A stretch of DNA of 64,000 bases from Microthrixaceae bacterium (GTDB taxonomy: Bacteria > Actinomycetota > Acidimicrobiia > Acidimicrobiales > Iamiaceae): positions 124,001-188,000 of the forward strand of contig JADJDU010000004.1 in the NCBI GenBank assembly GCA_016702505.1, in the 5' to 3' direction. The translations under genes and the position numbers were made by a program. The notes under the pieces were generated by a model that searched no databases, was not told the DNA's origin, and saw nothing but the letters and a program-made list of their open reading frames with translations. Position 1 is the first letter of the stretch; the number at the start of each line of letters is the position of its first letter. Shown here piece by piece: positions 26,501-35,348 of this stretch.

Positions 26501-27418
26501 CTAGGAGGTGTGACGCGGGTCGAGCACCCAGGCCGTGGCCGGGACGAGGGCGGGATGGAACCGCTCGACCAGGTCCTCGACGCCGACCCACTCTCCGGGC
26601 AGGGCAAGTCCCAGGCTCACGGCCATGATCTGAAGCACATCGGCCGACGACACTCCCAGGTCGGCCAGCTCGGGAAGGGTGACGGCACCATCGCGCTTTG
26701 CCAGCCTCTGACCGGTGGGACCGAGAACCAGGGGAACGTGGGCCCATCGAGGTCGGGCGACACCGAGCAGGTCGGCCAGGTGGGCCTGGCGCGGGGTGGA
26801 CGAAGCCAGGTCGTCACCTCGCACCACCTGGTCGACTCCCTGGGCGGCGTCGTCCACCACCACGGCCAGGTTGTAGGCGGGCACGCCGTCGTTTCGGCGC
26901 AGAACCACGTCGTCTACAACAGCGGAGATCTTTCCCAGCAGCTCGTCCTCCACCGTGACTCGCCCCACATCGGTTCGAAGTCGGAGCGCGGGCGGGCGGC
27001 CGGAAGCCTGGTGGAGGGCGATCTGTGCCGAGGTCAAGGTCCGACAGGTTCCGGGGTAGGCGCCGTCGGGGGCTGCCCCATCGTGGGGCGCCGACGCGGC
27101 GTCTCGGATCTCTCGGCGGGTGCAGTAACAGGGATATGTGAGTCCGGCCGTTTCCAGCTTGGCGATGGCGGCCTCGTACCGCTCGAAGCGTTCGCTCTGG
27201 CGCACGACCGGGCCGTCCCAGTCCAGGCCAAGCGAGGCGAGGTCGGCGAGCTGAGCGGCCTCGTGGTCGCGGCTGGACTGGACCCGGTCCAGATCTTCCA
27301 TCCGAACCAGGAACGACCCGCCCTCGCTACGGGCGAAGAGCCAGGCCAGCAGGGCGGTCCGCAGGTTTCCCACGTGCAGCCGGCCGGTCGGGCTGGGAGC
27401 GAACCGGCCGGTGGTCAC
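26501..27418 (-). CDS. gluQ: Glutamyl-Q tRNA(Asp) synthetase
   Basis: 305 residues. GRFAPSPTGRLHVGNLRTALLAWLFAR is the class I GlxRS start with HVGN in place of HIGH. CYCTRREI with later GTC gives the Cys cluster for Zn. RLAKRDGAV stands for KMSKS. The anticodon-binding domain of GluRS is absent, which defines GluQ-RS: it loads glutamate onto the queuosine of tRNA-Asp. Length is right for the family. It is upstream of cbiX in the same direction and probably co-transcribed with it. Confidence 0.93.
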   Translation of the reverse strand: MTTGRFAPSPTGRLHVGNLRTALLAWLFARSEGGSFLVRMEDLDRVQSSRDHEAAQLADLASLGLDWDGPVVRQSERFERYEAAIAKLETAGLTYPCYCTRREIRDAASAPHDGAAPDGAYPGTCRTLTSAQIALHQASGRPPALRLRTDVGRVTVEDELLGKISAVVDDVVLRRNDGVPAYNLAVVVDDAAQGVDQVVRGDDLASSTPRQAHLADLLGVARPRWAHVPLVLGPTGQRLAKRDGAVTLPELADLGVSSADVLQIMAVSLGLALPGEWVGVEDLVERFHPALVPATAWVLDPRHTS

Positions 27419-27469
27419 GCTCCGAACCTAGATCGCTCCGGCCCGATCAGGTGGATCGGCCCGCTGGGT

Positions 27470-28711
27470 TCAGGCGATGGCGCCCGACTCCCGCAGTTCG
27501 ATGATGCGGGACTGGTCCAGCCCCAGTTCATCGGCCAGGACAGCGTCGGTGTGCTCCCCCAGCCATGGCACCCTGGTCTCGGGGCCTTCGGCCACCTCGG
27601 ACAGCTTGACCGGGTTACCTGGGACCAAGACGGGCTGGGTCTCATCGTCGGTGCGGGGTACCTCCACCAACATGTTGCGGGCCGCTACATGCTCGTCTCG
27701 GACGACCTCTTCGTCGGAGAAGCACGGCCCGGCCGCTACACCCAGCGCGGCCAGGTCATCGCAGGCCTGCACCTTTGTGCGCGTCGACGCCCATCCCTCG
27801 ATGGCGGGGCGCAAGACGGTGTCGAGGTTGTCGATCCAGCCCTGACGCTCGGCGAAGCGAGGATCGTCGACCCATTCGGGATGTCCGATGGCCTCGACCA
27901 GCTTGGCGAAGTGGTTCTCACGACCGACCTGGATGATGAACCAGCCGTCGGCGGCCCGGAATCCGTGCATGATCAGCGGTCCCAGGTCTCCGTTGCGCAG
28001 GCCCATCGACCAGAAGTTGGGGACGATGTCGGTGATGGCAACCAGCGCGTCGAGCATGGCGATGTCGACCTTCTGCCCCCGACCGGTGGTGTCACGGTGG
28101 CGGAGGGCGGCCAACACGCCGATCACCGCGAACAGTCCTGATCCGATGTCGCCCAGTCCACCCATGGGCGCTACCAACGGGGGCTCGTCGCCTTGACGCT
28201 TGAACTCGTAGATGCCAGACATCGCCTCGGCGATCGGGGCGTAGGCGGGCCAGCGGTCATAGGGCGAGCCGGTGGAACCGAATCCCGACACCGACAGGTA
28301 GACGGCCCGGGGAGCAACCGCAGAGATGTCCTCGTACCCGAGGCCGAGGCGGTCGAGGGTGCCGGCCTTGAAGTTCTCGGCCACCACATCGAACTTCTGG
28401 GCCAGGTCCAGGATCACCTGGCGGCCGTCGGGGTGCTTGAGGTCGACACAGATCGAGCGCTTGTCCAGGTTGTTGCGCAGGAACGTGGCCCCGACCCGGC
28501 GCCCCTCAGGGTCGGTCATGGCTGGCAGAGAGGCCCGCCCGGAGTCGCCGCCCTTGGGGTGTTCGACCTTGACCACCTCGGCCCCGAGGCGGGCCAACAG
28601 TTGGGTGGCGTAGGGCAGCGACTGCATCTGCTCGAGGGCCAACACCCGGATCCCGTCCAACGGCTTGCCGTTGCCGGCCGCGGCCTGGTTGGCAATGTCT
28701 CCAAGCTTCAT
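27470..28711 (-). CDS. CaiB/BaiF-type (family III) CoA-transferase
   Basis: 413 residues. LDGIRVLALEQMQSLPYATQLLARLGAEVVKVEHP is the N-terminal CoA-binding region of class III CoA-transferases. NNLDKRSICVDLKHPDGRQ and FKAGTLDRLGLGYED are further signatures; the catalytic Asp is expected in the GLGDIGSGLFAVIGVLAALRHRDTTGRGQ region. It moves CoA between carboxylic acids; the substrate is unknown. A palindrome lies 44 bases upstream of the start, so a repressor probably controls it. Confidence 0.88.
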   Translation of the reverse strand: MKLGDIANQAAAGNGKPLDGIRVLALEQMQSLPYATQLLARLGAEVVKVEHPKGGDSGRASLPAMTDPEGRRVGATFLRNNLDKRSICVDLKHPDGRQVILDLAQKFDVVAENFKAGTLDRLGLGYEDISAVAPRAVYLSVSGFGSTGSPYDRWPAYAPIAEAMSGIYEFKRQGDEPPLVAPMGGLGDIGSGLFAVIGVLAALRHRDTTGRGQKVDIAMLDALVAITDIVPNFWSMGLRNGDLGPLIMHGFRAADGWFIIQVGRENHFAKLVEAIGHPEWVDDPRFAERQGWIDNLDTVLRPAIEGWASTRTKVQACDDLAALGVAAGPCFSDEEVVRDEHVAARNMLVEVPRTDDETQPVLVPGNPVKLSEVAEGPETRVPWLGEHTDAVLADELGLDQSRIIELRESGAIA

Positions 28712-28754
28712 TTGCCCTGCTCCGTTCCGGGTCCCAGCTCGTCAACGCTGAAGG

Positions 28755-28773
28755 ATCTGACGAGCCGTCAGAT
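28755..28773. promoter_or_regulatory. Operator-like palindrome upstream of the CoA-transferase
   Basis: ATCTGACGAGCCGTCAGAT is a perfect 8+3+8 inverted repeat. Its core, TGACG-N3-CGTCA, recurs at 35312-35324 before the HMGCS-like/thiolase operon. Size and symmetry suit a TetR-family repressor; the repressor gene is not in the window. Confidence 0.6.
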
Positions 28774-28832
28774 TAGAGGCATCCAGTTCGGGATCGAACA
28801 ACGCAGGCGACCCTTTCATCGACAGACCGGGG

Positions 28833-30329
28833 CTACAAAAACCTCGGCCCCGTTAGGGCCTCGACACATGTGAGGTCGAGCAGGGCGGCTGGGTTCTCCA
28901 GGAACGCTGACATGATCGTGTCGGCACATGGGTCACCGGTGACGACGTGGCCGCGGTTCGGCCAGAGCGCGAAAGTTGCGTTGGAGAGTCGCCCGGCGAC
29001 CGCCTCACTGCCACTTGGCGGGGTGATGGGGTCGAATCTCCCAGCCATGACCAACGTGGAGATGTCGGATTCGACGGGCTCGTTGAAGACGTCGGAGGTT
29101 GGTTCGACTGGCCACTCAGAACACAGCGGGACGGTGAGCAGGAGACGGAATCGTCCGGGATCGGAGATCGCTGAGGCGTCTTCGTCAGGGTCGCTACTGG
29201 CGTGGTCCGCGCAGTTCACGGTGAGGTTCATGCCCCAGGCGATCTCGTGTCTTGCGGAGACGCTGCGGCGAACCAGCTCGCCGACGATCGCGGTGTCCCC
29301 CGCGGAGAGGTCCCCGATGATCGACGGGAGCAAAGCGAGCAGGACCGGGTCGTACATGGCTTGGAAAAGACCCCCCATCATGTCGGCACCGGTGATCAAG
29401 AACTCCTGGGGTCCCTGGCCGTCCCCGAGATCGATCTGAACGTGGACCGGCGCAGCGTTGTAGCGCCGCTCGACCGCGTCGATCTCAGCGGAGAGGTCGT
29501 CGTGCTGCGTAGCGCAGGTGGTGCTCTCGTTGCACGCGGCGGCCAGCTCGGCGAATGCCCGATCGCCTGAGACTCGGGTCGCAGCGATCCCGCCCGTGGT
29601 CACATCGTCGACCGAGTCGAGGATGACCGAGCGGATCCCGTTCGGGGTGGATCGCATCGCCGCCATCGTCAAACGCGCCCCATAGCTGATTCCCAGGATG
29701 TTCCACTGGTCATAGCCGAGTGCCATTCGGATCGCATCGAGGTCGGCAACGTTGGCCTCAGTGTCGTAGTCGTCGAGGTCGATCCCGGCCATCTCGAGAC
29801 GGTGCCGGCAATCATTGAGCGCGTCCACGATCGCGGCGCGTTCCTCTTCGAAGGAGCCGTCGATCTGGAGGTTCTCGACCCAAACCTCGTTGCGCTCAGG
29901 GCAGTCGAGAAGAGGTTCGGCGGCACCGGTGCCTCGCTGGTCATAGAGGACGATGTCCCGATGAGGGTCGCTCCATCTCGCGGCCACAGGAGTCATCGAC
30001 CCGCCTGGCCCACCGGCAGGCACGACGAGAGGATCGGGACGTACGTCGGGCCCGGTTGCCGGGACGACGACGACAGGAAGCGAGATGGTGGAGCTGTGTG
30101 GCTTGCTCCAGTCCGCGGGGACCTCGACTCGGTAACACCTCGCTTCGGCGGGTGCGGTGGCCGGGCAGGTCTGGTCCGCCGCGACCGCCTCGAACGGAGT
30201 AGAGGCCACCCCGACGTTGTCTCCAGCGTCCATCGACCGACGGGAATCTCCGGGGCTGCAACCAGCCACCGCACTCAACACAGCCAACGCGGCAACGGCC
30301 ACTGTCGTCCTCTTGATGGCGCCGTTCAC
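28833..30329 (-). CDS. S33-family alpha/beta hydrolase lipoprotein (tripeptidyl aminopeptidase-like)
   Basis: 498 residues from the GTG at 30329, chosen because KRTTVAVAALAVLSAVAGC then forms a lipoprotein signal peptide with lipobox VAGC. VVPAGGPGGS is the oxyanion region, VLYDQRGTG the following strand, and GISYGARL holds the nucleophile Ser. MAGRFDPITP carries the acid and NRGHVVTGD the base His; the last part is a TAP-like C-terminal domain. It likely cuts short peptides or esters outside the membrane. An upstream in-frame start would add a non-signal stretch and is rejected. Confidence 0.88.
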   Translation of the reverse strand: MNGAIKRTTVAVAALAVLSAVAGCSPGDSRRSMDAGDNVGVASTPFEAVAADQTCPATAPAEARCYRVEVPADWSKPHSSTISLPVVVVPATGPDVRPDPLVVPAGGPGGSMTPVAARWSDPHRDIVLYDQRGTGAAEPLLDCPERNEVWVENLQIDGSFEEERAAIVDALNDCRHRLEMAGIDLDDYDTEANVADLDAIRMALGYDQWNILGISYGARLTMAAMRSTPNGIRSVILDSVDDVTTGGIAATRVSGDRAFAELAAACNESTTCATQHDDLSAEIDAVERRYNAAPVHVQIDLGDGQGPQEFLITGADMMGGLFQAMYDPVLLALLPSIIGDLSAGDTAIVGELVRRSVSARHEIAWGMNLTVNCADHASSDPDEDASAISDPGRFRLLLTVPLCSEWPVEPTSDVFNEPVESDISTLVMAGRFDPITPPSGSEAVAGRLSNATFALWPNRGHVVTGDPCADTIMSAFLENPAALLDLTCVEALTGPRFL

Positions 30330-30354
30330 TTCTGGCGCCGGGTGACCGTCGTGG

Positions 30355-30591
30355 CTACGGGATCTGGCGGACATCGGTCCCACTGGGACGAGAACGACGC
30401 CGACGGACGGCTTCTGCGACAAAGGAGGCGATGAGTGCGAGAAGGCCGACTGTGAGCAGAACCTTCGATGCGGTATTGAGCATCGAGGTGTCGTCGCTGT
30501 CGCGCCCGGCACCGAGCAGCAGTCCAGTGATGAGCATCCCGGCCGACACGGCGATGAACGGCAGCATGGTTCGGGTTGGCCGTGGCGACAT
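30355..30591 (-). CDS. Small two-helix membrane protein
   Basis: 78 residues from the ATG at 30591, preceded by AAAGGA. Two hydrophobic segments (LPFIAVSAGMLITGLLLGAG and VLLTVGLLALIASFVAEAV) and a basic end. No family known to me. It lies 25 bases before the S33 hydrolase on the same strand, so the two are probably co-transcribed, and it is divergent from the histidine kinase gene. Confidence 0.6.
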   Translation of the reverse strand: MSPRPTRTMLPFIAVSAGMLITGLLLGAGRDSDDTSMLNTASKVLLTVGLLALIASFVAEAVRRRRSRPSGTDVRQIP

Positions 30592-30721
30592 GAGCCGGTC
30601 CTTTCGTAGGGAGGACCTCACCTTGGGCCGGTTCTGAGTTCCGGGTCATCGGGGCTAGACGGTTGATCGCGTCAGGGCTGACCCTGAGGCAGTTGCCGGC
30701 AGCTACTGCGAGGATGGGACA

Positions 30722-32716
30722 GTGACCGGAGGCCTTCGCCGAACGACGACAGGTGTGGCAGCGGGCTGCTGGCTGATCACGGTGCTGCTTCTGGCGTTGG
30801 CCGTGACTTGCGACCGGCGGGTGGCGTCACTGGGTCGGTCCGATCTGGTGGGCGACACCGCCGAGGCGGTCGTCTATGGCTCGGCGATGATGAGCGCGGC
30901 GACGGTGGGGCTCATCGTGGCGATCCGCCGCCGACGGCATCCCGTTGGGTGGTTGTTCCTGGCGCTGGGTGTAGTGCTCGGCATTGGCGCTGCGGGTGAC
31001 GCATGGGCGATGGAGCACGCTGTTGTGCTCGGCGATACAGGTGATCTGGCGCGCATGGCGTTGGTGGCAGGTCAGGCGAGCTTCATCGCATGGTTCGTGC
31101 TCCTCGCCGCGATCCTGCACCTGACCCCTACCGGCTCCCCACTGACACAGCGTTGGCGGAGCGCACTTCGTGTCACCACGGTCGCAGGCGTGGCCGCGTT
31201 GGGTGCGAAGGTCCTACAGGACACCCCGTTCGACCCGCCCTTCGACGATCTCACCAACCCGTGGGCGGTCACCTCGATCTCACCGCTCGTGAACGCAGTG
31301 GCTGGCATTGGCATCACCGTGGCCATGATCGGCCTCGTCGTTGCCGGGGTATCGCTCGTAGTGCGCTTCCGACGTGCGGTGGGTGACGAGCGGTTGCAAC
31401 TGCGGTGGCTGTTCGGTGCGGTGCTTCCGTTGCCATTGCTCGTCGTCGCGTCGTACACGGCGGCGATGACAGGCCAAGCGGCGCTGCGCACATTGGCGAC
31501 CGGCGGGTTCGTGCTCGTGGTCCCGATAGTGGCGGGCTTGTCGGTAATGCGGTTCCGGCTCTACGACGTAGACCAGATCCTGAGCCGAGCGACGGCATAT
31601 GTGTGTAGCTCGGCGATCCTGGGGGTCCTGTTCGTCATCGTCGCGGTGGTGGTCGGACAGGTTGTCGGACTCGTTGCCGAGGAGTCGACCGTACCCGCGG
31701 TCATTGGGGCGGTGGTGACGATGATCGCGGCGCGCCCGCTCTACGAGCGGCTCCAGGATCACATCGATCGTCGGTTCGATCGTCGCCGCCACGATGCCCT
31801 CCAGGTGCTGCGCTCCCGGCTCGCTTCGCCTGCACAGGAACCGGATCTCACCGAGGTGTTCGTCGACGCGCTCGGTGACCCGACCGCGACTTTGGCGTAC
31901 TGGATCGACGATGAGCGGCTTTGGATGACCGCCGACGGCAGGTCGGCGACGCTGGAACCGGGCGACCTCGAGGTGACCCGGGATTCGACACCGATCGCCC
32001 GGTTGCGGATCGGTCCCAGCACCGATCCGCAACTCGCGTCCCTGTTGCTCGATGAGGCGTCGACCGAACTGGACAACGTCCGACTACGAGCTGTGATCTC
32101 ATGCCAGTTGGAGGAGGTGAGGGCATCGCGTGCCCGGATCGTGGCGGCACAGGCAGACGAGCGGCATCGCATCGAGCGCAACCTCCACGATGGAGCTCAA
32201 CAACGACTGCTCGGGTTGGCTCTCGAGCTGCGCGCCCTCCAGGTCGGAGACGACGCCGTAGGCGGCGCGACGATCGACCACACCGTGTCCGAGATCGGTG
32301 CGGCGGTGCGCGAGTTGCGCGAGCTCGCCAACGGGCTACGCCCATCGGCATTGGCCGACGGGCTCGGCCATGCCCTCGACGACCTCGCCGGACGCGGTCC
32401 GGTGCCGATGGCGTTGACCGCCGACCCGGTCCAGTTGAGCCCCCTGGTCGAGGAGACACTGTGGTTCGTCGCCTGTGAGGCCGTCGCCAACGTCGCTAAG
32501 CACGCCGACGCGACACGTGGCGGCATCGAACTGATCGCCGACGGTGACACGGTGGCGCTCGTCTGTTGGGACGACGGCCGAGGCCGCGCCGACCTCGCCG
32601 GACGCGGGCTTCAGGGCATCGCCGACCGGGTCGAAGCCGTCGGCGGACACCTCTCCCTCGTAAGTCCACCGGGTGACGGGACGCTGCTCAAGGCGGTGGT
32701 GCCATGCGGGTCGTGA
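30722..32716 (+). CDS. NarL-type sensor histidine kinase with multi-helix membrane domain
   Basis: 664 residues from a GTG preceded by GAGGATGGG. About nine or ten transmembrane helices fill residues 10-330, so the sensor is the membrane part. RHRIERNLHDGAQQRLLGLALEL (about 480) is the HisKA_3 box, with the phospho-accepting His in NLHDG. The HATPase part shows EAVANVAKHADA (N box), DDGRG (G1) and GRGLQGIADRVEAVGG (G2). It overlaps the response regulator gene by 13 bases, which makes a dedicated pair. Signal unknown. Confidence 0.92.
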   Translation: MTGGLRRTTTGVAAGCWLITVLLLALAVTCDRRVASLGRSDLVGDTAEAVVYGSAMMSAATVGLIVAIRRRRHPVGWLFLALGVVLGIGAAGDAWAMEHAVVLGDTGDLARMALVAGQASFIAWFVLLAAILHLTPTGSPLTQRWRSALRVTTVAGVAALGAKVLQDTPFDPPFDDLTNPWAVTSISPLVNAVAGIGITVAMIGLVVAGVSLVVRFRRAVGDERLQLRWLFGAVLPLPLLVVASYTAAMTGQAALRTLATGGFVLVVPIVAGLSVMRFRLYDVDQILSRATAYVCSSAILGVLFVIVAVVVGQVVGLVAEESTVPAVIGAVVTMIAARPLYERLQDHIDRRFDRRRHDALQVLRSRLASPAQEPDLTEVFVDALGDPTATLAYWIDDERLWMTADGRSATLEPGDLEVTRDSTPIARLRIGPSTDPQLASLLLDEASTELDNVRLRAVISCQLEEVRASRARIVAAQADERHRIERNLHDGAQQRLLGLALELRALQVGDDAVGGATIDHTVSEIGAAVRELRELANGLRPSALADGLGHALDDLAGRGPVPMALTADPVQLSPLVEETLWFVACEAVANVAKHADATRGGIELIADGDTVALVCWDDGRGRADLAGRGLQGIADRVEAVGGHLSLVSPPGDGTLLKAVVPCGS

Positions 32717-33360
32717 TCGCCGACGACTCGGTCCTACTTCGCGAGGGGCTTGCCCGACTGCTGGCCGAGTCCGGACACGAGATCGTCGCCGCAGTCGGCG
32801 ATGGCGACGCTCTGCTCGACGCCCTCGACACAACGGACGAGCGTCGGCCGGAGGTCGCTGTTGTCGACATCCGTATGCCCCCCACCTATACACACGAGGG
32901 AGCTCAGGCTGCGGTCGAAGCGCGGCTACGATACCCCGACATCGCAATCCTGCTGCTGTCACAGAGCATCGAGACGCAGTTCGCGTTCGATCTGGCCCGC
33001 ACCCATCCGGAGCGGTTCGGTTATCTGCTCAAGGACCACGTTGTCGATGTCGCGGTCCTCACCGATGCCATAGCCACGGTTGCGGCCGGCGGAACGGTCC
33101 TCGATCCCGAGGTGGTCGGTCAGCTCCTAGGACGACGCAGCGCCCAGGACCGCATCTCCCGCCTCACCCCCAGGGAGAAGGAGATGCTCGCCGCTATGGC
33201 CGAAGGCCGATCCAACCGGGCCATTAGCTCACGTTTCGCGCTCAGCGAGAAGACCATCGACGCGCACATCCGCAGCATCTTCACCAAGCTCGACCTGCTT
33301 CCCGAGCCAGACGACCACCGCCGCGTCCTCGCCGTTCGAGCTTGGCTGGACGGCACATAG
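32704..33360 (+). CDS. NarL/FixJ-family response regulator
   Basis: 218 residues. Receiver: RVVIADDSVLLREGLARLL with DD at the start, VAVVDIRMPPT with the phospho-accepting Asp, LLSQS for the switch residue, and LLKDHV for the conserved Lys. LuxR-type HTH: LTPREKEMLAAMAEGRSNRAISSRFALSEKTIDAHIRSIFTKL. Partner of the upstream kinase. Targets may include the small lipoprotein operon directly downstream, by position only. Confidence 0.93.
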   Translation: MRVVIADDSVLLREGLARLLAESGHEIVAAVGDGDALLDALDTTDERRPEVAVVDIRMPPTYTHEGAQAAVEARLRYPDIAILLLSQSIETQFAFDLARTHPERFGYLLKDHVVDVAVLTDAIATVAAGGTVLDPEVVGQLLGRRSAQDRISRLTPREKEMLAAMAEGRSNRAISSRFALSEKTIDAHIRSIFTKLDLLPEPDDHRRVLAVRAWLDGT

Positions 33361-33488
33361 GTCCTAGCGAATAGGTCCGCTAGGCGCCTTAGGGCTAGCA
33401 CCGAGATGGCCCGCAGGCACGCCCTGATGCGGCCGAACACTGGCTCGGCGCATCGTGAGTGCACTGACCGAACCCAAGGAGACCGCAC

Positions 33489-33908
33489 GTGCAAGCCCGA
33501 CCACTCGCTATCGCGGCCATCGCCGCACTCACCCTCATTTCTGCCGCGTGCAGCGACGACAACGAGGCAACCTCCGCCTCGAGTTCAACATCCGCATCAC
33601 TGGTCGCCACGAGCGCTCCCAATGACGCCGGAGAGCTCGAAGCGTTCTGCGCCGCTGGCGGTGACATCAACAGCGCCACCGCCACCATCGACAGCACCGA
33701 GGCAGCCACGACCATCTTCACCGACCTGCAGCCCACCATCGAGAAGATGGTCGCCGCCGCCCCCACTGACCTCGCTGATGAGGCCCAGGCCTTCGCCGAT
33801 CACGTCGATGGGGCGCTGTCCAGCGGTGACTTCACCGCCTTCGAGGATGGCACCGTCGACGCGCTCGTCGCGGACCTCGAGGCCGCATGCTCCGGAGCCG
33901 ACCAGTGA
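33489..33908 (+). CDS. Small secreted lipoprotein, unknown function
   Basis: 139 residues from the GTG at 33489 with AAGGAG upstream. The signal peptide ends ISAACS, a lipobox. The mature part is acidic and helical (FCAAGGDINSATATIDS, IEKMVAAAPTDLADEAQAFADHV), with Cys residues near both ends that could pair. The stop overlaps the next start (GTGA). Confidence 0.75.
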   Translation: MQARPLAIAAIAALTLISAACSDDNEATSASSSTSASLVATSAPNDAGELEAFCAAGGDINSATATIDSTEAATTIFTDLQPTIEKMVAAAPTDLADEAQAFADHVDGALSSGDFTAFEDGTVDALVADLEAACSGADQ

Positions 33909-34339
33909 CCAACGCGACGGAGTTCGACCCGATCGTCCATGCCCGCCGGGTGATCGACGCTGTGAACCAGCGAGACATCGATTTCTTGATGAGCGTTCTC
34001 GCCCCCGGATACATCGCCGAGTGGCCCGACGCCACCCTCGACCGTGACCCGTCGATCGGACGCGAGATCGAGATGATGACGGGTCTCCCCGACCTGCGTT
34101 TCGACATCGGGACGGCAACGATGCTGGCTGACGGGCGCGTCCTAGTCGAAGCGACCGTCGTCGGCACCCACGCCGGTGAGCTCGTCCTGCCCTTCGGCCT
34201 CGTCCTTCCCCCGACCGGCCGCACCCTGTCGATGCCGTTCGACTTCATCATGACCTTCTCCGACGGTCAGCTCGTCTACGAACGCCTCCGCTTCGACCAC
34301 CACGTACTCATCCACCAACTCGGCGACGGACCTCTCTGA
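33905..34339 (+). CDS. SnoaL-like/NTF2-like domain protein
   Basis: 144 residues from the GTG at 33905, overlapping the lipoprotein stop. HARRVIDAVNQRDIDFLMSVLAPGYIAEWPDA and LPDLRFDIGTATMLADGRVLVEATVVGTHAGEL follow the SnoaL/ketosteroid-isomerase-like ester-cyclase pattern. Reaction unknown. Translationally coupled to the lipoprotein, so the two may act together. Confidence 0.75.
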   Translation: MTNATEFDPIVHARRVIDAVNQRDIDFLMSVLAPGYIAEWPDATLDRDPSIGREIEMMTGLPDLRFDIGTATMLADGRVLVEATVVGTHAGELVLPFGLVLPPTGRTLSMPFDFIMTFSDGQLVYERLRFDHHVLIHQLGDGPL

Positions 34340-34461
34340 TCCAGTCCACCGTGCTCCCGATGGGTAGTTGGCAATGGTGAGTCTGAAGGCAGAAGTAGAT
34401 CCGCAGTAGACCGCTGAACGGATGGGGGCGAGATCTGCGTCGGGGTCGTAACGTCCAAGGG

Positions 34462-35289
34462 GTGTCCGACCAGATCCCCTCTGATCCCTCCGGTGTCGAT
34501 CCCACCGCATCGTTCCCTCCACCAACGGATCCGACGGCTCCCCCCAGCACCGGCCCGACGCCTCCGTGGGGCCCGGGTGACGGGGCGTACGTTCCCCCTG
34601 CAACTTCCTACACGCCGATGGCCCCCACACCGATGGCCCCGTTCACGCCGGCCCAACGCATGCGGGCGGCAGTGGAGCGGCGGGTCACGGCCGACTACCT
34701 GTTCAGCTTCTGGACCGCCCTCGGGTGGACCCTGCTGACGTGCGGGATCTTCGGCTACTACGTGGTCTACAAGATGTTCGAACGGTGGGTGGCCCACAAC
34801 CAGCGACGCCTCGAGGTGCTCGAAGCAGGTACCACCATGGCCTGGGAGAAGGCGGTGGCGGCGGGTCGGGGCGACGAGTTGACCCCGTGGTTCGAGTCTC
34901 TCGGCACCCAGATCGGTGTCCTGCGCCGGATCACCACCGAGTTCCGAGACCCGGGACTGTGGACGTTGATCTGCGTTCTGGCCGGCGGAATTGGTCAGAT
35001 CATCGGTTACGTCCTGCTCGACGGTGACCTCACCGACCACGAGGCCGCCGAACGGTCCGCCGAGGAACAGTTGGCGGCCATCCTCGCCTCGCTGGGCGTT
35101 CACGTCGCCCTGCCCCCGGCCCCGGTGCCCAAGGGGCGCCACAACACCGTCGGACGCATCGTGGCCCTGTTCGCCAGCTGTGGTCTGTACTCATTTTGGT
35201 GGCAGTACGACGTGATGGAGGAAGGCAACGCCAACTTCCGTGCCGACTGGGCCCGCGAAGACGCCCTGCTCGCCGCCCTCGGAGCCTGA
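34462..35289 (+). CDS. DUF4234-like integral membrane protein
   Basis: 275 residues. A Pro/Thr-rich N-terminus (1-70) precedes FWTALGWTLLTCGIFGYYVVYKMFERW, the (G/T)xxGIF-YY-W type motif of DUF4234, then LICVLAGGIGQIIGYVLL and a second LFASCGLYSFWWQYDVMEEGN copy of the motif. Four membrane segments in all. Function unknown. It sits upstream of the HMGCS-like gene, but a palindrome between them suggests separate control. Confidence 0.7.
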   Translation: MSDQIPSDPSGVDPTASFPPPTDPTAPPSTGPTPPWGPGDGAYVPPATSYTPMAPTPMAPFTPAQRMRAAVERRVTADYLFSFWTALGWTLLTCGIFGYYVVYKMFERWVAHNQRRLEVLEAGTTMAWEKAVAAGRGDELTPWFESLGTQIGVLRRITTEFRDPGLWTLICVLAGGIGQIIGYVLLDGDLTDHEAAERSAEEQLAAILASLGVHVALPPAPVPKGRHNTVGRIVALFASCGLYSFWWQYDVMEEGNANFRADWAREDALLAALGA

Positions 35290-35311
35290 CCTCGTCGCCG
35301 ATCGGCAAATG

Positions 35312-35324
35312 TGACGCCCCGTCA
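35312..35324. promoter_or_regulatory. Operator-like palindrome upstream of the HMGCS-like/thiolase operon
   Basis: TGACGCCCCGTCA has the same TGACG-N3-CGTCA core as the palindrome at 28758-28770. It lies 25 bases before the ATG, where it would block transcription start. Confidence 0.6.
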
Positions 35325-35348
35325 GAAACCGGCCTAGCGTTCCCTTCC

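Noticed and set aside
33364..33383. CTAGCG...CGCTAG inverted repeat after the response regulator as a terminator
   Set aside because: Short six-base arms, no U-run; too weak to list as a feature.
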